From positions 226,818 to 290,817 of the forward strand of contig JACPUC010000007.1 in the NCBI GenBank assembly GCA_016192455.1: 64,000 bases of DNA, in the 5' to 3' direction. Positions within the stretch are counted from its first letter, which is position 1; every line of letters starts with the position of its first letter. The stretch is from Candidatus Tectimicrobiota bacterium (GTDB lineage: Bacteria; JACPUC01). The position numbers and the translations under genes are program-made. Below, in pieces: positions 17,511 through 25,492 of the stretch. The notes below the pieces were generated by a model, which searched no databases, was not told the DNA's origin, and saw nothing but the letters and a program-made list of their open reading frames with translations.

Positions 17511-17682
17511 AAGACGGGCCGGGAAGTGCGACTCGGAGCCGGGCGCGGTTTGGCAAGCTGGGCGGAGGGCTGTGGCGCCGGCTGCAACGGCTGCGGCGTC
17601 CGGGCGGAGCGCCTCGCGCCGGTGCCGCCTGGCGCCGCAGCGCGGGGGGGGACGGGGCGGGGGATGTCGTCTCCACCCGGGC

Positions 17683-17715
17683 CGCGTCAAGGCAATCCGC
17701 GGCTGCCTTGACGCG
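17683..17715 (-). repeat. perfect 12-bp inverted repeat, 9-nt loop
   Basis: Arms CGCGTCAAGGCA (17683-17694) and TGCCTTGACGCG (17704-17715) are perfect reverse complements. No T-run follows on the minus strand, so it is not a textbook intrinsic terminator. It could be a transcript-end hairpin downstream of fhlB or a binding site ~175 bp upstream of the flgF sigma54 promoter. Confidence 0.6.
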
Positions 17716-17770
17716 CCTGTGTCGGAGGGAGGATCGGAACCGTCTACCGCTGCCGCGGATCACGATCTCT

Positions 17771-17786
17771 GCCTAGCGGCCTAGGC
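17771..17786 (-). terminator. short hairpin after fhlB
   Basis: GCCTAG-CGGC-CTAGGC, a 6-bp stem with a 4-nt loop beginning 5 bases after the fhlB stop. There is no clear U-tract, so termination is only suggested by position. Confidence 0.3.
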
Positions 17787-17791
17787 ATTTC

Positions 17792-18115
17792 TTACCTGTC
17801 GGGGGGAGCGAGAGCACTGACGATGGTCCCTGGTGCGAGACGTTCGACAAACTCGCCCAGCGAGCCCAACACAACGATGGTAAGGGCCACGAGATCCTCG
17901 GGAAACTCGCCGTTTGCCCCCGCCGCGAGGAGAAGCCGCAGGAGGTCCAGGTCAGCCGCAACAGGGATGCCGCGGGCGCCGGCTCGGCGGGCGAACTCCG
18001 CCGCGTTCTCCGTTTCCCCTCGTCCTGCGGAGGCTGCTCCGCCCGAGGCGCTGCCTGACGCGGCGCGCCCGTCCGGGGGGGCGGCGCGAGGGGTATCATA
18101 GCGCTGGCTCGGCAT
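17792..18115 (-). CDS. fhlB: FhlB-like protein (FlhB cytoplasmic-domain homologue)
   Basis: 107 residues. The C-terminal ~65 residues (ARRAGARGIPVAADLDLLRLLLAAGANGEFPEDLVALTIVVLGSLGEFVERL) resemble the C-terminal cytoplasmic part of the export switch protein FlhB (AQEHGVPIVENQPLARALY... in this genome's FlhB at 29029-30096). It lacks the membrane domain and the NPTH autocleavage site. In Salmonella and Bacillus-type systems such stand-alone proteins can substitute for FlhB-CC or modulate hook-length switching. Here it directly follows a FliK-like gene (gap of 4 bp), the natural partner in substrate-specificity switching. The N-terminal ~45 residues are low-complexity. Confidence 0.8.
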   Translation of the reverse strand: MPSQRYDTPRAAPPDGRAASGSASGGAASAGRGETENAAEFARRAGARGIPVAADLDLLRLLLAAGANGEFPEDLVALTIVVLGSLGEFVERLAPGTIVSALAPPDR

Positions 18116-18119
18116 CGGT

Positions 18120-19274
18120 TCACACCTTCAGGTTGATCAGTTCGAGCCCGGCCTGGGCGACAGCGGCAGGGCCGCGCCGCGCCAGACTCTCCTCCTCGAG
18201 CACCTCCACCCGCACCTCCCCAAGCTGCAGCTCCAGGCTCTCCAGGCGTCGCCTCAGGATGCCTACGAGCGCCTGCAAGGGGACGAGGAGCCGCACCGAA
18301 TCCGTGGCGACCCGGCCGCTGAGCTGACGCCGCGCGAAATCGACCCGCAGCTCCACGACGACGCGGCCGCTCCCCTTCAGCTCGAGGCTGAAGAGGAGGT
18401 GATAGGCGCGCCCCGCACGGCTCTCGTCGAGCGGCGGCGCCTCTTCTCCTGGCGGTTCCTCAACCTCGATCGTGACGCCGATGAGCTGATCGAGGAGGCC
18501 AAGGGGCACCTGGAAGCGACGTCTCCTGCCCCCGCCGCGCTCCCGCCCCAAAGCATCGAGGAGCTGCTGGGCCTGCAACGCCTGGAGAAATCCATCAACC
18601 GCGAACATCTGCCGCTGCAGCGCAAGCTGGGCAAGGGCATCACGCTCTTCCAGGGAGGCGCGCATGAGCAAGAGGAGGCCCTTGAGATCGCTCTCGACCA
18701 GCGCTCGCGCCGCCGCGGCATCCGCATCGCCTCGCAGCAGCGCCGCAAGCCGCGCCTCGTAGTGCATCCCCGAACCCAGGAGGAGCTGGCGGAACTTCGC
18801 CGGCGTCATGTCCCCTGACGTTGAGAAGATGAGGGAGTGGAGGAGCGCTGAGAGCTTGGCAACCTGCGCGGCGAGGTCGGGGGGAAGCCTGGCTGGCTCC
18901 ACCGCACGAAGCTGGGCGGCAAGCTGCTGCAGGATTTCTTCGTGGGGACGCCAGGCCGGCAAGCTGGTGCGCAGCGCCTGGATGAGAGGCTGGAGCAGCG
19001 GCACGCCCGCCGCGCCGTTCGGCGTCACCAGGCGCAGGAGGATCGTCGGCTGGAGCTGAACGACCTGCAGCTTGATCTGCTCGCCCTGCCGCAAGGCGAC
19101 CAGGGACTGCGCCGGAACCGTCAGCCCCTTGATCTCCAGGCTTACGGCGCCGGACTCGTCCGCCTGACGGACGACCGCCGTAAACTCCTCCGCCGGGCGC
19201 AGGGAAGCCTGGCGCCCGTCTCGCATGAGGAGGAGCGCCGTTGCCGTGGTGCTTGCGGAGATGCCGTCGAGCAT
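18120..19274 (-). CDS. FliK-like flagellar hook-length control family protein
   Basis: 384 residues. The C-terminal ~120 residues have the Flg_hook/FliK C-domain pattern: beta strands LLFSLELKGSGRVVVELRVDFARRQLSGRVATDSVRLLVPLQALVGILRRRLESLELQLGEVRVEVLE. The middle is Leu/Ala-rich helix and the N-terminal part contains a beta-rich segment (VRQADESGAVSLEIKGLTVPAQSLVALRQGEQIKLQVV). It is a second, shorter FliK-type protein besides the canonical fliK at 47033-49399, and it is paired with fhlB. This fliK2-fhlB pairing is seen in several proteobacterial-type flagellar loci. Its role may be in the export switch rather than ruler function (inference). Confidence 0.75.
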   Translation of the reverse strand: MLDGISASTTATALLLMRDGRQASLRPAEEFTAVVRQADESGAVSLEIKGLTVPAQSLVALRQGEQIKLQVVQLQPTILLRLVTPNGAAGVPLLQPLIQALRTSLPAWRPHEEILQQLAAQLRAVEPARLPPDLAAQVAKLSALLHSLIFSTSGDMTPAKFRQLLLGSGMHYEARLAALLRGDADAAAARALVESDLKGLLLLMRASLEERDALAQLALQRQMFAVDGFLQALQAQQLLDALGRERGGGRRRRFQVPLGLLDQLIGVTIEVEEPPGEEAPPLDESRAGRAYHLLFSLELKGSGRVVVELRVDFARRQLSGRVATDSVRLLVPLQALVGILRRRLESLELQLGEVRVEVLEEESLARRGPAAVAQAGLELINLKV

Positions 19275-19513
19275 GCCGAGCCCCGCTCAGGTTGGCGGTG
19301 CCATCGGGAGCTGCTTAGCCGGAGCCTGGCGGGAGCGCGCGGGACCGAGGCGCAGCACCACGAGGCGCGCCTGGCACGCCGAGGGAAGAGTGCCCCGGCC
19401 GCCTCGGCGCCGCCTCAGCACCGGAAGCTCCTGGCGGGAAAACGGCGCAGAAGGAGAGGCTGGCGTGCCCGGACGCTCCTGGAGCGAAGCCCGCGGCGAC
19501 CCTCCCCGGCACC

Positions 19514-19777
19514 TCAGGCAACGAGGTTGATGCCAGCGGCATGGCCTGGAGCCGCTTGCTGCTCCGCAGCGGTGGGCGGTGGAGAGGCAGTCGAAGGGGA
19601 GTCCCCCTCCTTGCCGGCGCCCGGCGCCTGCTGCTCTTCCCGCTCCTGCTCCTCATCCTCCAGGGTCTCGAGCACGAAGCGACGATCGGGGCGTGTTTCG
19701 CGCTTCTTCTCGGCGGAGGTGACGCGCTGGTCGCGGGGCGGAGGAGGAATGACCTCACGCTGGATGCCACTGATCAT
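19514..19777 (-). CDS. small charged protein of unknown function
   Basis: 87 residues from an ATG at 19777 with GGGAG 10 bases upstream. The sequence is charged and Pro/Ala/Glu-rich (VLETLEDEEQEREEQQAPGAGK), predicted mostly disordered, and ends in GINLVA, a tail resembling small hypothetical genes next to flagellar clusters. I do not recognise a family. It precedes the FliK-like gene by 239 bp and may be the first gene of that unit, behind the weak sigma54 match at 20008-20023. The chance that it is a random open frame is real. Confidence 0.5.
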   Translation of the reverse strand: MISGIQREVIPPPPRDQRVTSAEKKRETRPDRRFVLETLEDEEQEREEQQAPGAGKEGDSPSTASPPPTAAEQQAAPGHAAGINLVA

Positions 19778-20256
19778 GGTTCTGGCACTCCCTTCGGCGC
19801 CGTGGCTGCCGCAGCCCTCCTGGGGGAGGCTGGATCAGCCGGGCGCCTCGCTGCATGGGGAGGAGCGCCACTCGTCGGGTCACACCATCCATCTCTTGCA
19901 GCACGCCGGCGCGGGCCGGGCGGAGCCTGCTACCGCCCTCTCCCCCTGCCGTGTGGCGCACCCTCTTCGTTTCAAGAGTACCTTAGCAAATTCCATTCCA
20001 TTTGCGCCGCAACTTACCTCCCGCCAGCCACCCGACAGGGGCTGCGTCTCTTTGCCGATGAGCGTGCCGACTTGGGGAGCCTGCCGCCGCCCCAGGCTTG
20101 TCGCGCCGCCGCAGGCGCGGCCGACATGCTGGCCGCCGGCGTGGAGGGGAAGTGCCGCCGGCGCGCGCCGCGTCCCGCCTGGCTGGGCGAAGCAGCGGCT
20201 TGCTGACGGGCCCGGGAGGCCCGCGGCTGTCGTTCGCGCCGCTACGACCCCGACGC
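19778..20256. other. spacer downstream of the antiporter gene
   Basis: 479 bp without a supported gene. A weak sigma54-type core is at 20008-20023. AT content rises locally near 19975-20005 (AATGGAATGGAATTTGC on the minus strand), unlike the GC-rich surroundings, which fits a promoter zone. No terminator with a T-run was seen. Confidence 0.5.
20008..20023 (-). promoter_or_regulatory. possible sigma54 promoter for the small orf / fliK2 / fhlB unit
   Basis: The minus strand reads CGGGAGGTAAGTTGCG. GG-N10-GC spacing and the TTGC of the -12 element are present, but the T before GG and the C/A positions of the -24 element differ. The leader to the next start (19777) would be ~220 bases. Weaker than the six other matches in this window. 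Confidence 0.35.
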
Positions 20257-21612
20257 TTACGAGGGAGCGGCGAGCGAGGCAGCAGCCTCTTCGCCCGGCG
20301 CCTTCTGCCGCCCAAGCAGGAGCTTCAGCAGGGGGGGCGTGATGAAGGTGGTGATGATGACCATCACCAGAATGGCGGAGTAGAGCGAGGCGTCGATGAT
20401 CTGGTTCGCCAGGCCATAGCCGGCAAAGATCAGCCCCACCTCGCCGCGCGGGATCATCCCCACGCCGACGATGAGCTTGTTAAGGAGGGGACCGGGCTGG
20501 GCGACGCCACACACCAGCTTGCCGATGACGGCGAGAACGGTGATGAGGAGCGCAATGCCCAGGACTTCGGGGCGCAGGAAGGAGCGCAGATCAACCAGCA
20601 TGCCCATGTGCACGAAGAAGAGCGGCACCAGGAGGTCTGCCACCGGCCGGATGAGCTGTTGGAGATTGATCTTCTCGCGGAACCCTGCCAGGTTCACCCG
20701 CTCCAGCAGGAGCCCCGCCGCGAACGAGCCGACGATGGTGGCCAGGCCGATCCGATGGGAGATGAATGAGAGGACGAACGCCATGACCAGCACCGTCACG
20801 ATCATCATGCCGCGAACGCGCAGCTTCTGGGCCACATTCACGAAGGGCTGGGCAAAGTAGTTGCCGGCGACAAGCGCCCCGACGAGGAAGAGGAAGGCGG
20901 TGACTGAAATCTTCGCCACCGTCATCGCCTCGAAGCCGCCGCTCTTGATCAAGCCGACAATGATGGCAAGCAGCATCAAGCCGAGGACATCGTCGATCAC
21001 GGCGGCCCCCAGCACCACGCGGGCCTCGTCGGTTCGCAGTCTCCCCAAGTCGGTGAAGACGCGCGCCGTGATGCCGACGCTGGTCGCCGCCAGCGTCGCC
21101 CCCATGAACAGGTGGAGCACGAAGTTCTCGCCGCCGATGTTCAACCAGGTTGTGGCCAGGATGCCCAGGATCATCGGCGTCACCACGCCGATGACCGCGA
21201 CGAGCAACGAGCGCGCCCCCACCTTCATCAGCTCCCCCAGGCTCGACTCAAGCCCAACTTCGAAGAGGAGGATGATGACGCCGATCTCGGAGAGAATCTC
21301 AATCACCCCGTCAATCTGCACGAGGTTGAGGACGCTCGACCCGATGAGCACCCCGCCGATAAGCTCCCCCAGGACGGCCGGCTGGTGGAACCGCGCCAGC
21401 ACCGCGCCGCAAATCTTCGCGGCGGCGAGCATGAGGATGATTTTCAGCAGCACGCTGCCGATATCGAAGTGAACCGCCCCGCCGGCTGGCGGCGCTTCCG
21501 CCCCCAAGGCCACGCGGCCGAGCAGCACACCCGCCGCCAGAGCCCCAGCCCAGAGCGCCCAGCGCGGTTGCAGACGAGTTCCGCCACCTGAGGTGAATCG
21601 ATGGCTGCGCAT
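20257..21612 (-). CDS. CPA2-family cation:proton antiporter (NapA/Kef type)
   Basis: 451 residues with a signal-like or first membrane segment at ~16-37 and about 12 further membrane segments. CPA2 hallmarks are visible: LGELIGGVLIGSS near residue 82, FEVGLESSLGELMKVG near 117, and a paired acidic motif AAVIDDVLGL with D207-D208. The DD form is typical of electrogenic exchangers such as NapA/NhaA-type. No C-terminal RCK domain is present, unlike KefB/C. It has a strong AAGGAGGG ribosome binding site. Its placement inside the flagellar locus suggests ion-gradient support for motility, possibly sodium, but the ion cannot be read from sequence. Confidence 0.9.
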   Translation of the reverse strand: MRSHRFTSGGGTRLQPRWALWAGALAAGVLLGRVALGAEAPPAGGAVHFDIGSVLLKIILMLAAAKICGAVLARFHQPAVLGELIGGVLIGSSVLNLVQIDGVIEILSEIGVIILLFEVGLESSLGELMKVGARSLLVAVIGVVTPMILGILATTWLNIGGENFVLHLFMGATLAATSVGITARVFTDLGRLRTDEARVVLGAAVIDDVLGLMLLAIIVGLIKSGGFEAMTVAKISVTAFLFLVGALVAGNYFAQPFVNVAQKLRVRGMMIVTVLVMAFVLSFISHRIGLATIVGSFAAGLLLERVNLAGFREKINLQQLIRPVADLLVPLFFVHMGMLVDLRSFLRPEVLGIALLITVLAVIGKLVCGVAQPGPLLNKLIVGVGMIPRGEVGLIFAGYGLANQIIDASLYSAILVMVIITTFITPPLLKLLLGRQKAPGEEAAASLAAPS

Positions 21613-21684
21613 GATCCCTCCTTGCCAAGCGGACTCAACTCGGCACGGGGCCGGCTGCAGAGCTCCGCCGCCGACCCGTCACGC

Positions 21685-21702
21685 GCTGCACCGCGGTGCA
21701 GC
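21685..21702. promoter_or_regulatory. perfect 18-bp palindrome upstream of the antiporter
   Basis: GCTGCACCGCGGTGCAGC is identical to its own reverse complement. It sits ~73-90 bp upstream of the antiporter start. Size and symmetry fit a dimeric repressor or activator operator. No regulator gene of that kind is adjacent, so the binding protein is unknown. Confidence 0.5.
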
Positions 21703-21834
21703 TCCTCCCCGCAGCAGCAACTTCAACCCGATGAAGCGTAGCTGAAGCGCGGGCCGCAAGCAAGCAGACCTTCCGCGGCCCGTCATCACCCGAGCTGGTT
21801 CGCCCGCAGCGCCGCCTATCATAGGAAGGATGGA

Positions 21835-21852
21835 TTGAGCTGGAGAGCTCAA
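21835..21852 (-). terminator. hairpin downstream of fliL
   Basis: TTGAGCT-GGAG-AGCTCAA, a perfect 7-bp stem with a 4-nt loop. On the minus strand it is followed by a T/C-rich but interrupted tract (TCCATCCTTCC). It may end the fliR-to-fliL transcript. Evidence is weak. Confidence 0.35.
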
Positions 21853-22046
21853 CGACTGACACCAATGAGGGGGAGATCTCGGCCACCGCGGAGGAAGCAG
21901 CCGATCTCAAGCCCCCTGCTCCCTGCCCGGCTGTTTCAGATGCCAGGGGCTTGTTCGCCACGCCGCCGCCTCCGGAGCGAGGCTCCCATGGCAGGGCGCA
22001 GGCGGGCCGTCCAGGGAGGCGCGCCGTCCGGACCTGGCAGGGACCG

Positions 22047-22658
22047 TTACTGCACGACGAACTCGGTGAAGTAGAGTTGCTTCACCTCCCCCCGCGGCAG
22101 GAGCTTATTCAAACGCGCGATGAGCTGGCTGCGGAGCTGATTCTTGCCGAGTGAGGTGCTGATATCGGCGTAGCGTTTACTGCTGAGCAGCACCAGGATG
22201 CTGTCGCGCATTTGGGCTTGGCGTTGGTCGATCTCCTTCTGGAGTTCCTTGTCGGAGATTTCGATCTCCATGTTGAGCTTGAGGTAGCGCTTGCCGCTGG
22301 TGTCGGCAAGATTCACGATAAAGGTCTTCATGGGGATGATTGGCCCAGGCTCGTTTCGGTTCCCCTCCTTCCCGGCTGGTCGTGCGCTCGCTTTCGCTTC
22401 CGAGGTGGGGCGCGCCAAGAAGGTCGTGTAGGCGACGTATCCACCCGCAAGCAGAACGAGGACGAAACCACCCAGCAGGATCATTGTCATCAGCCCGCGC
22501 TTTTTCGAGCTTGAAGCAGTCTCGTCCCCCGTCTCCCCGGCGGCCGCATCGCCTCGCTTCTTCCGGGCAGGTCCTTTCGCTCCTCCCTTCTCGGCCTCTC
22601 GGTCGACCCCTTTCTCGACCCCTTTCGCGGCCCCTTTCTCAACTCCTTTCTCGACCAT
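22047..22658 (-). CDS. fliL: flagellar basal body-associated protein FliL
   Basis: 203 residues. Residues 1-50 are a Lys/Gly/Ala/Glu-rich low-complexity leader with repeated VEKG units. One membrane helix follows (~57-78, MTMILLGGFVLVLLAGGYVAY). The periplasmic FliL domain is then typical (PMKTFIVNLADTSGKRYLKLNMEIEISD, then LRSQLIARLNKLLPRGEVKQLYFTEFVVQ). FliL surrounds the stator units and stabilises them under load. It is usually next to fliM; here it is separated from fliM and ends the fliR-to-cheY unit. The leader is unusual for the family. Confidence 0.93.
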   Translation of the reverse strand: MVEKGVEKGAAKGVEKGVDREAEKGGAKGPARKKRGDAAAGETGDETASSSKKRGLMTMILLGGFVLVLLAGGYVAYTTFLARPTSEAKASARPAGKEGNRNEPGPIIPMKTFIVNLADTSGKRYLKLNMEIEISDKELQKEIDQRQAQMRDSILVLLSSKRYADISTSLGKNQLRSQLIARLNKLLPRGEVKQLYFTEFVVQ

Positions 22659-22725
22659 GGATGGCGTCTCCCTGCGATCCCCGAGGCGTCACGGCGCGGC
22701 TCCCCGCCGACGCGCCGAGGCTGCA

Positions 22726-23106
22726 TCAGCTGGTGAAAATCTTCTCAATCTTGTCCTTCAACGTCTCCGCAGTGAAGGGTTTGACGATGTAGTTGTTCGC
22801 GCCTGCCTTGGCCGCCTCGATGACGTTCTGGCGTTGCGCCTCCGCGGTCACCATGAGGAGGGGAATCTGCTTCAGGCTCTCATCGGCGCGGATCGCCTTG
22901 AGGAGCTCGATGCCCGTCATCTTCGGCATGTTCCAGTCCGAGATGACGAAGTCGATCTTCTCCTTCCGCAGCATCTCCAGCGCCGCCATGCCGTCGTCGG
23001 CCTCGACGACATTGTGGAAGCCAAGCTGCTTGAGGATGTTCTTGATAATTCGACGCATCGTCGAGAAGTCGTCGACGGAGAGAATCCGCATGTTGGTATC
23101 GGGCAT
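22726..23106 (-). CDS. cheY: chemotaxis response regulator CheY
   Basis: 126 residues, a stand-alone receiver very close to enterobacterial CheY. The acidic pocket is D12-D13 ([10 protein letters not shown]), the phosphorylation site is D57 ([16 protein letters not shown]), T87 (MVTAEA) and K109 (YIVKPF) are in place, and the C terminus is helical. Phosphorylated CheY binds FliM and FliN to reverse the motor; the FliM in this window keeps the CheY-binding N-terminal peptide. It lies between fliA and fliL. No cheA, cheZ or receptor gene is in the window. Confidence 0.95.
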   Translation of the reverse strand: MPDTNMRILSVDDFSTMRRIIKNILKQLGFHNVVEADDGMAALEMLRKEKIDFVISDWNMPKMTGIELLKAIRADESLKQIPLLMVTAEAQRQNVIEAAKAGANNYIVKPFTAETLKDKIEKIFTS

Positions 23107-23286
23107 CCCTGCGTTCCTCTAGGCGCTGATCCGTGAGCTGGGCGCTGGGCCATGTTCCTGGTGCGCGTCGCACCCTGCCTCCCCGTGGTGCAGCGCGGGG
23201 CGGCAGCACTCTCTCCTCTCCCAGGCCAAGCGCGGGCCGCGGATCCCCTGCACGACCCCGGTCGGGCAGGAATCAGGCCACGCTCC

Positions 23287-24045
23287 CTAGTCGAACGTCC
23301 TGCGCAGGCGTCCGCGCAGGGTGAGCATCGCCTTGGAATGGATCTGCGAGACCCTCGACTCGGTAATCCCGAGGACCTCGCCAATCTCTTTCATTGTCAA
23401 CTCTTCATAGTAGTAGAGCGTGATCACGAGGCGCTCCTTCTCGTTCAGCTCGTCGACGGCCTTGGCCATCACGCCTTGCAGCTCCTGCTGATCGAGCTGC
23501 CGTTCCGGCTGCGGTGCGTCGTGGCCCGGCGCGGCGCCGCTCGGTTCGCGCTGGTCACCCGGTATGACGCCTTTGCCAAGGTCCTCCAAGCTGACGAGGA
23601 GGGAGCCATGCACCTCGCCGAGCAGTTCATGGAGCTCGTCCATCGGCAGGGCGAGGTGGGCGGCCAGCTCCTCCTCGCTCGGCTCGCGTCCAAGACTCTG
23701 CTCGAGGTGGAAGTAAGCGGTCTCGAGTGCGTGGGCCTTTTGGCGCACCGAGCGCGGCACCCAGTCCATGGCGCGCAGATCGTCGAGGATGCTGCCACGG
23801 ATACGGAACTCCGCGTAGGTCTTAAACTTGATGTCCCGGCTTGGATCGAAGCGCTCGATCGCTTCGATCAGCCCGATGACCCCGGAGTTGATGAGGTCGT
23901 TGAGCTGCACGTGCGCCGGCAAGCGCGAGGCGATGCGATGCGCGATGTACTTGATGAGGGGGGCATAGGCCACGATCAGCTCCTCGCGCTCCTGGGCGCT
24001 GAGCCGACGCTTCGTAGAGACGCCCCCTTGAGCCAGCCCTGCCAT
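23287..24045 (-). CDS. fliA: RNA polymerase sigma factor sigma28 (FliA)
   Basis: 252 residues with sigma70-family regions 2, 3 and 4 but no region 1. Region 2 reads YAPLIKYIAHRIASRLPAHVQLNDLINSGVIGLIEAIERFDPSRDIKFKTYAEFRIRGSILDDLR, and region 3 begins WVPRSVRQKA. Region 4 (LNEKERLVITLYYYEELTMKEIGEVLGITESRVSQIHSKAMLTLR) ends the protein. FliA drives late flagellar genes such as flagellin once the hook is complete. I found no flgM anti-sigma gene in the window. It starts 46 bp after the small membrane protein gene in the flhF-flhG-fliA order seen in many polar-flagellated bacteria. Confidence 0.96.
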   Translation of the reverse strand: MAGLAQGGVSTKRRLSAQEREELIVAYAPLIKYIAHRIASRLPAHVQLNDLINSGVIGLIEAIERFDPSRDIKFKTYAEFRIRGSILDDLRAMDWVPRSVRQKAHALETAYFHLEQSLGREPSEEELAAHLALPMDELHELLGEVHGSLLVSLEDLGKGVIPGDQREPSGAAPGHDAPQPERQLDQQELQGVMAKAVDELNEKERLVITLYYYEELTMKEIGEVLGITESRVSQIHSKAMLTLRGRLRRTFD

Positions 24046-24090
24046 GCTGACACCCCGCTGCTTGCAACGAGCTCGGCCTCATGGGCCGGG

Positions 24091-24264
24091 TTAAAGCAAT
24101 CGGCTGAAGACACCCCCGACGAGCACGCCGAACGCCGCAAAGAGCGCCCCCGCGGCGACGCCCGTCAGGAGGGCTGTGGAGAGTGGATGCCCGGCCAAGA
24201 GTTGGCCGCCGAGCCCCACCAGGAGAGCCAGCGCAAAGAAGGCCAGGGCGGTTCGTCGCAGCAC
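24091..24264 (-). CDS. small two-helix membrane protein between flhG and fliA
   Basis: 57 residues from a GTG at 24264 with AAAGGA 9 bases upstream; a TTG at 24285 is an alternative but overlaps that ribosome binding site. The protein is almost only two hydrophobic helices (ALAFFALALLVGLGGQLLAG, then LLTGVAAGALFAAFGVLVGGVF). Small membrane proteins of unknown function occupy the same slot between flhG and fliA in several flagellar clusters. Good coding layout and tight spacing make it likely real; its function is unknown. Confidence 0.6.
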   Translation of the reverse strand: MLRRTALAFFALALLVGLGGQLLAGHPLSTALLTGVAAGALFAAFGVLVGGVFSRLL

Positions 24265-24432
24265 CGTTGCTCGTCCTTTCTCCAACTAGCCGCTGGTCGG
24301 GAAAGCGGCGGCCCTGCCGCGAGTCCCAGGAATCCCCCCGGAGATCGCGACGGCCCGCTCTGTCGCACTCAGCCGCGGCGCCCGGCCGCCGGGGCACTCC
24401 TGCTCTTTGCTTTCTCCACGCGGCGGGGGGCG

Positions 24433-25419
24433 CTACGCCCGTGCGTCTCGGTTCACCCCTCTTCCTGACGGCGGCTCAGTTCCAGGGGAGGAGGCGTTCT
24501 CGAGGAGCTGCCGCCAGAAGAACTGCAAGCTCCCCTTCGGCTCGAAGCTCGGCGTCATCTCCAGGAGGCGCTCGCCGAGGGAGACGAAGCAGAGGCTGGC
24601 GCTGCTCGTGGGGTAGCGTTCCAGCACCGCGCACTGCTCCTTGACCGCCTGGACGACCTTCTCATCGCGCCGCACGTAGCCCAGGTACTCGAGGCGCACG
24701 TTCAGGTAGCGTCCAATGACCCGCAGGAGACGATGGTACACCGCCTCAGCATCCTCGGAGCTTTTGACCCAGTTCACCACGAGCTTGAAGGAGCGCTCCG
24801 CATAGCGCATCGAGAGCACCTTCATCATGGCATAGGCATCCGTGATCGAGGTCGGTTCAGGTGTCACCACGATGATGATCTCCTGCGCCGCCACGGCGAA
24901 GTAGAGGACGTTTTCCGAGATGCCGGCGCCGGTATCGAGCAGGAGGAAATCAAAGCGCTCACCCAACTGGTCAAAGGCATCGAGGAGCATCAGCCGCTGC
25001 GCATCGCTCAGCTCGGTGAGCTCCTGGATGCCGGAGCTGGCGGGCAGGACCCGCATGCCACCAGGGCCGCAGATGAGGACGTCGCGCAGGCGCTTCTCAC
25101 CCCGCAGAACGTGTTGCAGGGTAAAGCGAGGTGTTAAGCCGAGCAGCACGTCAAGGTTCGCCAGGCCGAGGTCGGCGTCACAGACCAGCACGCGCCGGTT
25201 CTGACGTGTCAGCGCGTAGGCGAGGTTGGCCACCAGGTTCGTCTTCCCCACCCCTCCCTTGCCACTCGTCACGGCGATCACCCGGGCCGGTGGAGCCGGC
25301 GCGACCAGCCCATCCCGAGGTTCAACAAGGGCGCTGGGGGAGAGCCTCGTCGGCGACAGCCGCATCGCGGCGCTCTGTCGCTCCCGCGCTAACTCTCGCA
25401 GCCGCTTCGCTTGATCCAT
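24433..25419 (-). CDS. flhG: flagellar number regulator FlhG (MinD-like ATPase)
   Basis: 328 residues. The N-terminal DQAKRLRELA peptide is the conserved activator helix that stimulates FlhF GTPase. A MinD/ParA ATPase domain follows: deviant Walker A SGKGGVGKTNL at 52-62, switch DADLGLANLDVLLG, and LLLDTGAGI. The C-terminal part has a membrane-targeting-like amphipathic region. FlhG limits flagellar number and works against FlhF at the pole; in some species it also binds FliM/FliN and FleQ. It has a strong AAGGAAGGGG ribosome binding site and follows flhF by 73 bp. Confidence 0.95.
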   Translation of the reverse strand: MDQAKRLRELARERQSAAMRLSPTRLSPSALVEPRDGLVAPAPPARVIAVTSGKGGVGKTNLVANLAYALTRQNRRVLVCDADLGLANLDVLLGLTPRFTLQHVLRGEKRLRDVLICGPGGMRVLPASSGIQELTELSDAQRLMLLDAFDQLGERFDFLLLDTGAGISENVLYFAVAAQEIIIVVTPEPTSITDAYAMMKVLSMRYAERSFKLVVNWVKSSEDAEAVYHRLLRVIGRYLNVRLEYLGYVRRDEKVVQAVKEQCAVLERYPTSSASLCFVSLGERLLEMTPSFEPKGSLQFFWRQLLENASSPGTEPPSGRGVNRDARA

Positions 25420-25492
25420 GCCCCTTCCTTCGAATCGTCTCGTGGCTGGTTCGCCCGGCGATGCTCGAGGCGCCGCGGCCTCGTGGTCGGCG

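Larger units (their letters stand above)
17317..17791. other. regulatory spacer between fhlB and the flgF operon
   Basis: 475 bp without a supported gene. It contains a sigma54-type promoter (17495-17510), a perfect 12-bp inverted repeat (17683-17715) and a short palindromic hairpin just after fhlB (17771-17786). The order hairpin, inverted repeat, promoter fits the end of one transcription unit and the start of the next. Confidence 0.65.
21613..22046. other. regulatory spacer between fliL and the antiporter gene
   Basis: 434 bp without a supported gene. It contains a perfect 18-bp palindrome (21685-21702) 73 bp before the antiporter ATG and a 7-bp-stem hairpin (21835-21852) ~200 bp after fliL. 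It probably separates two transcripts. Confidence 0.6.

Noticed and set aside
16552..17763. Long form of flgF starting at 17763
   Set aside because: The extra ~149 codons are Arg/Pro-rich, contain the sigma54 promoter and part of the inverted repeat, and lie before the conserved FlgF start with its ribosome binding site.
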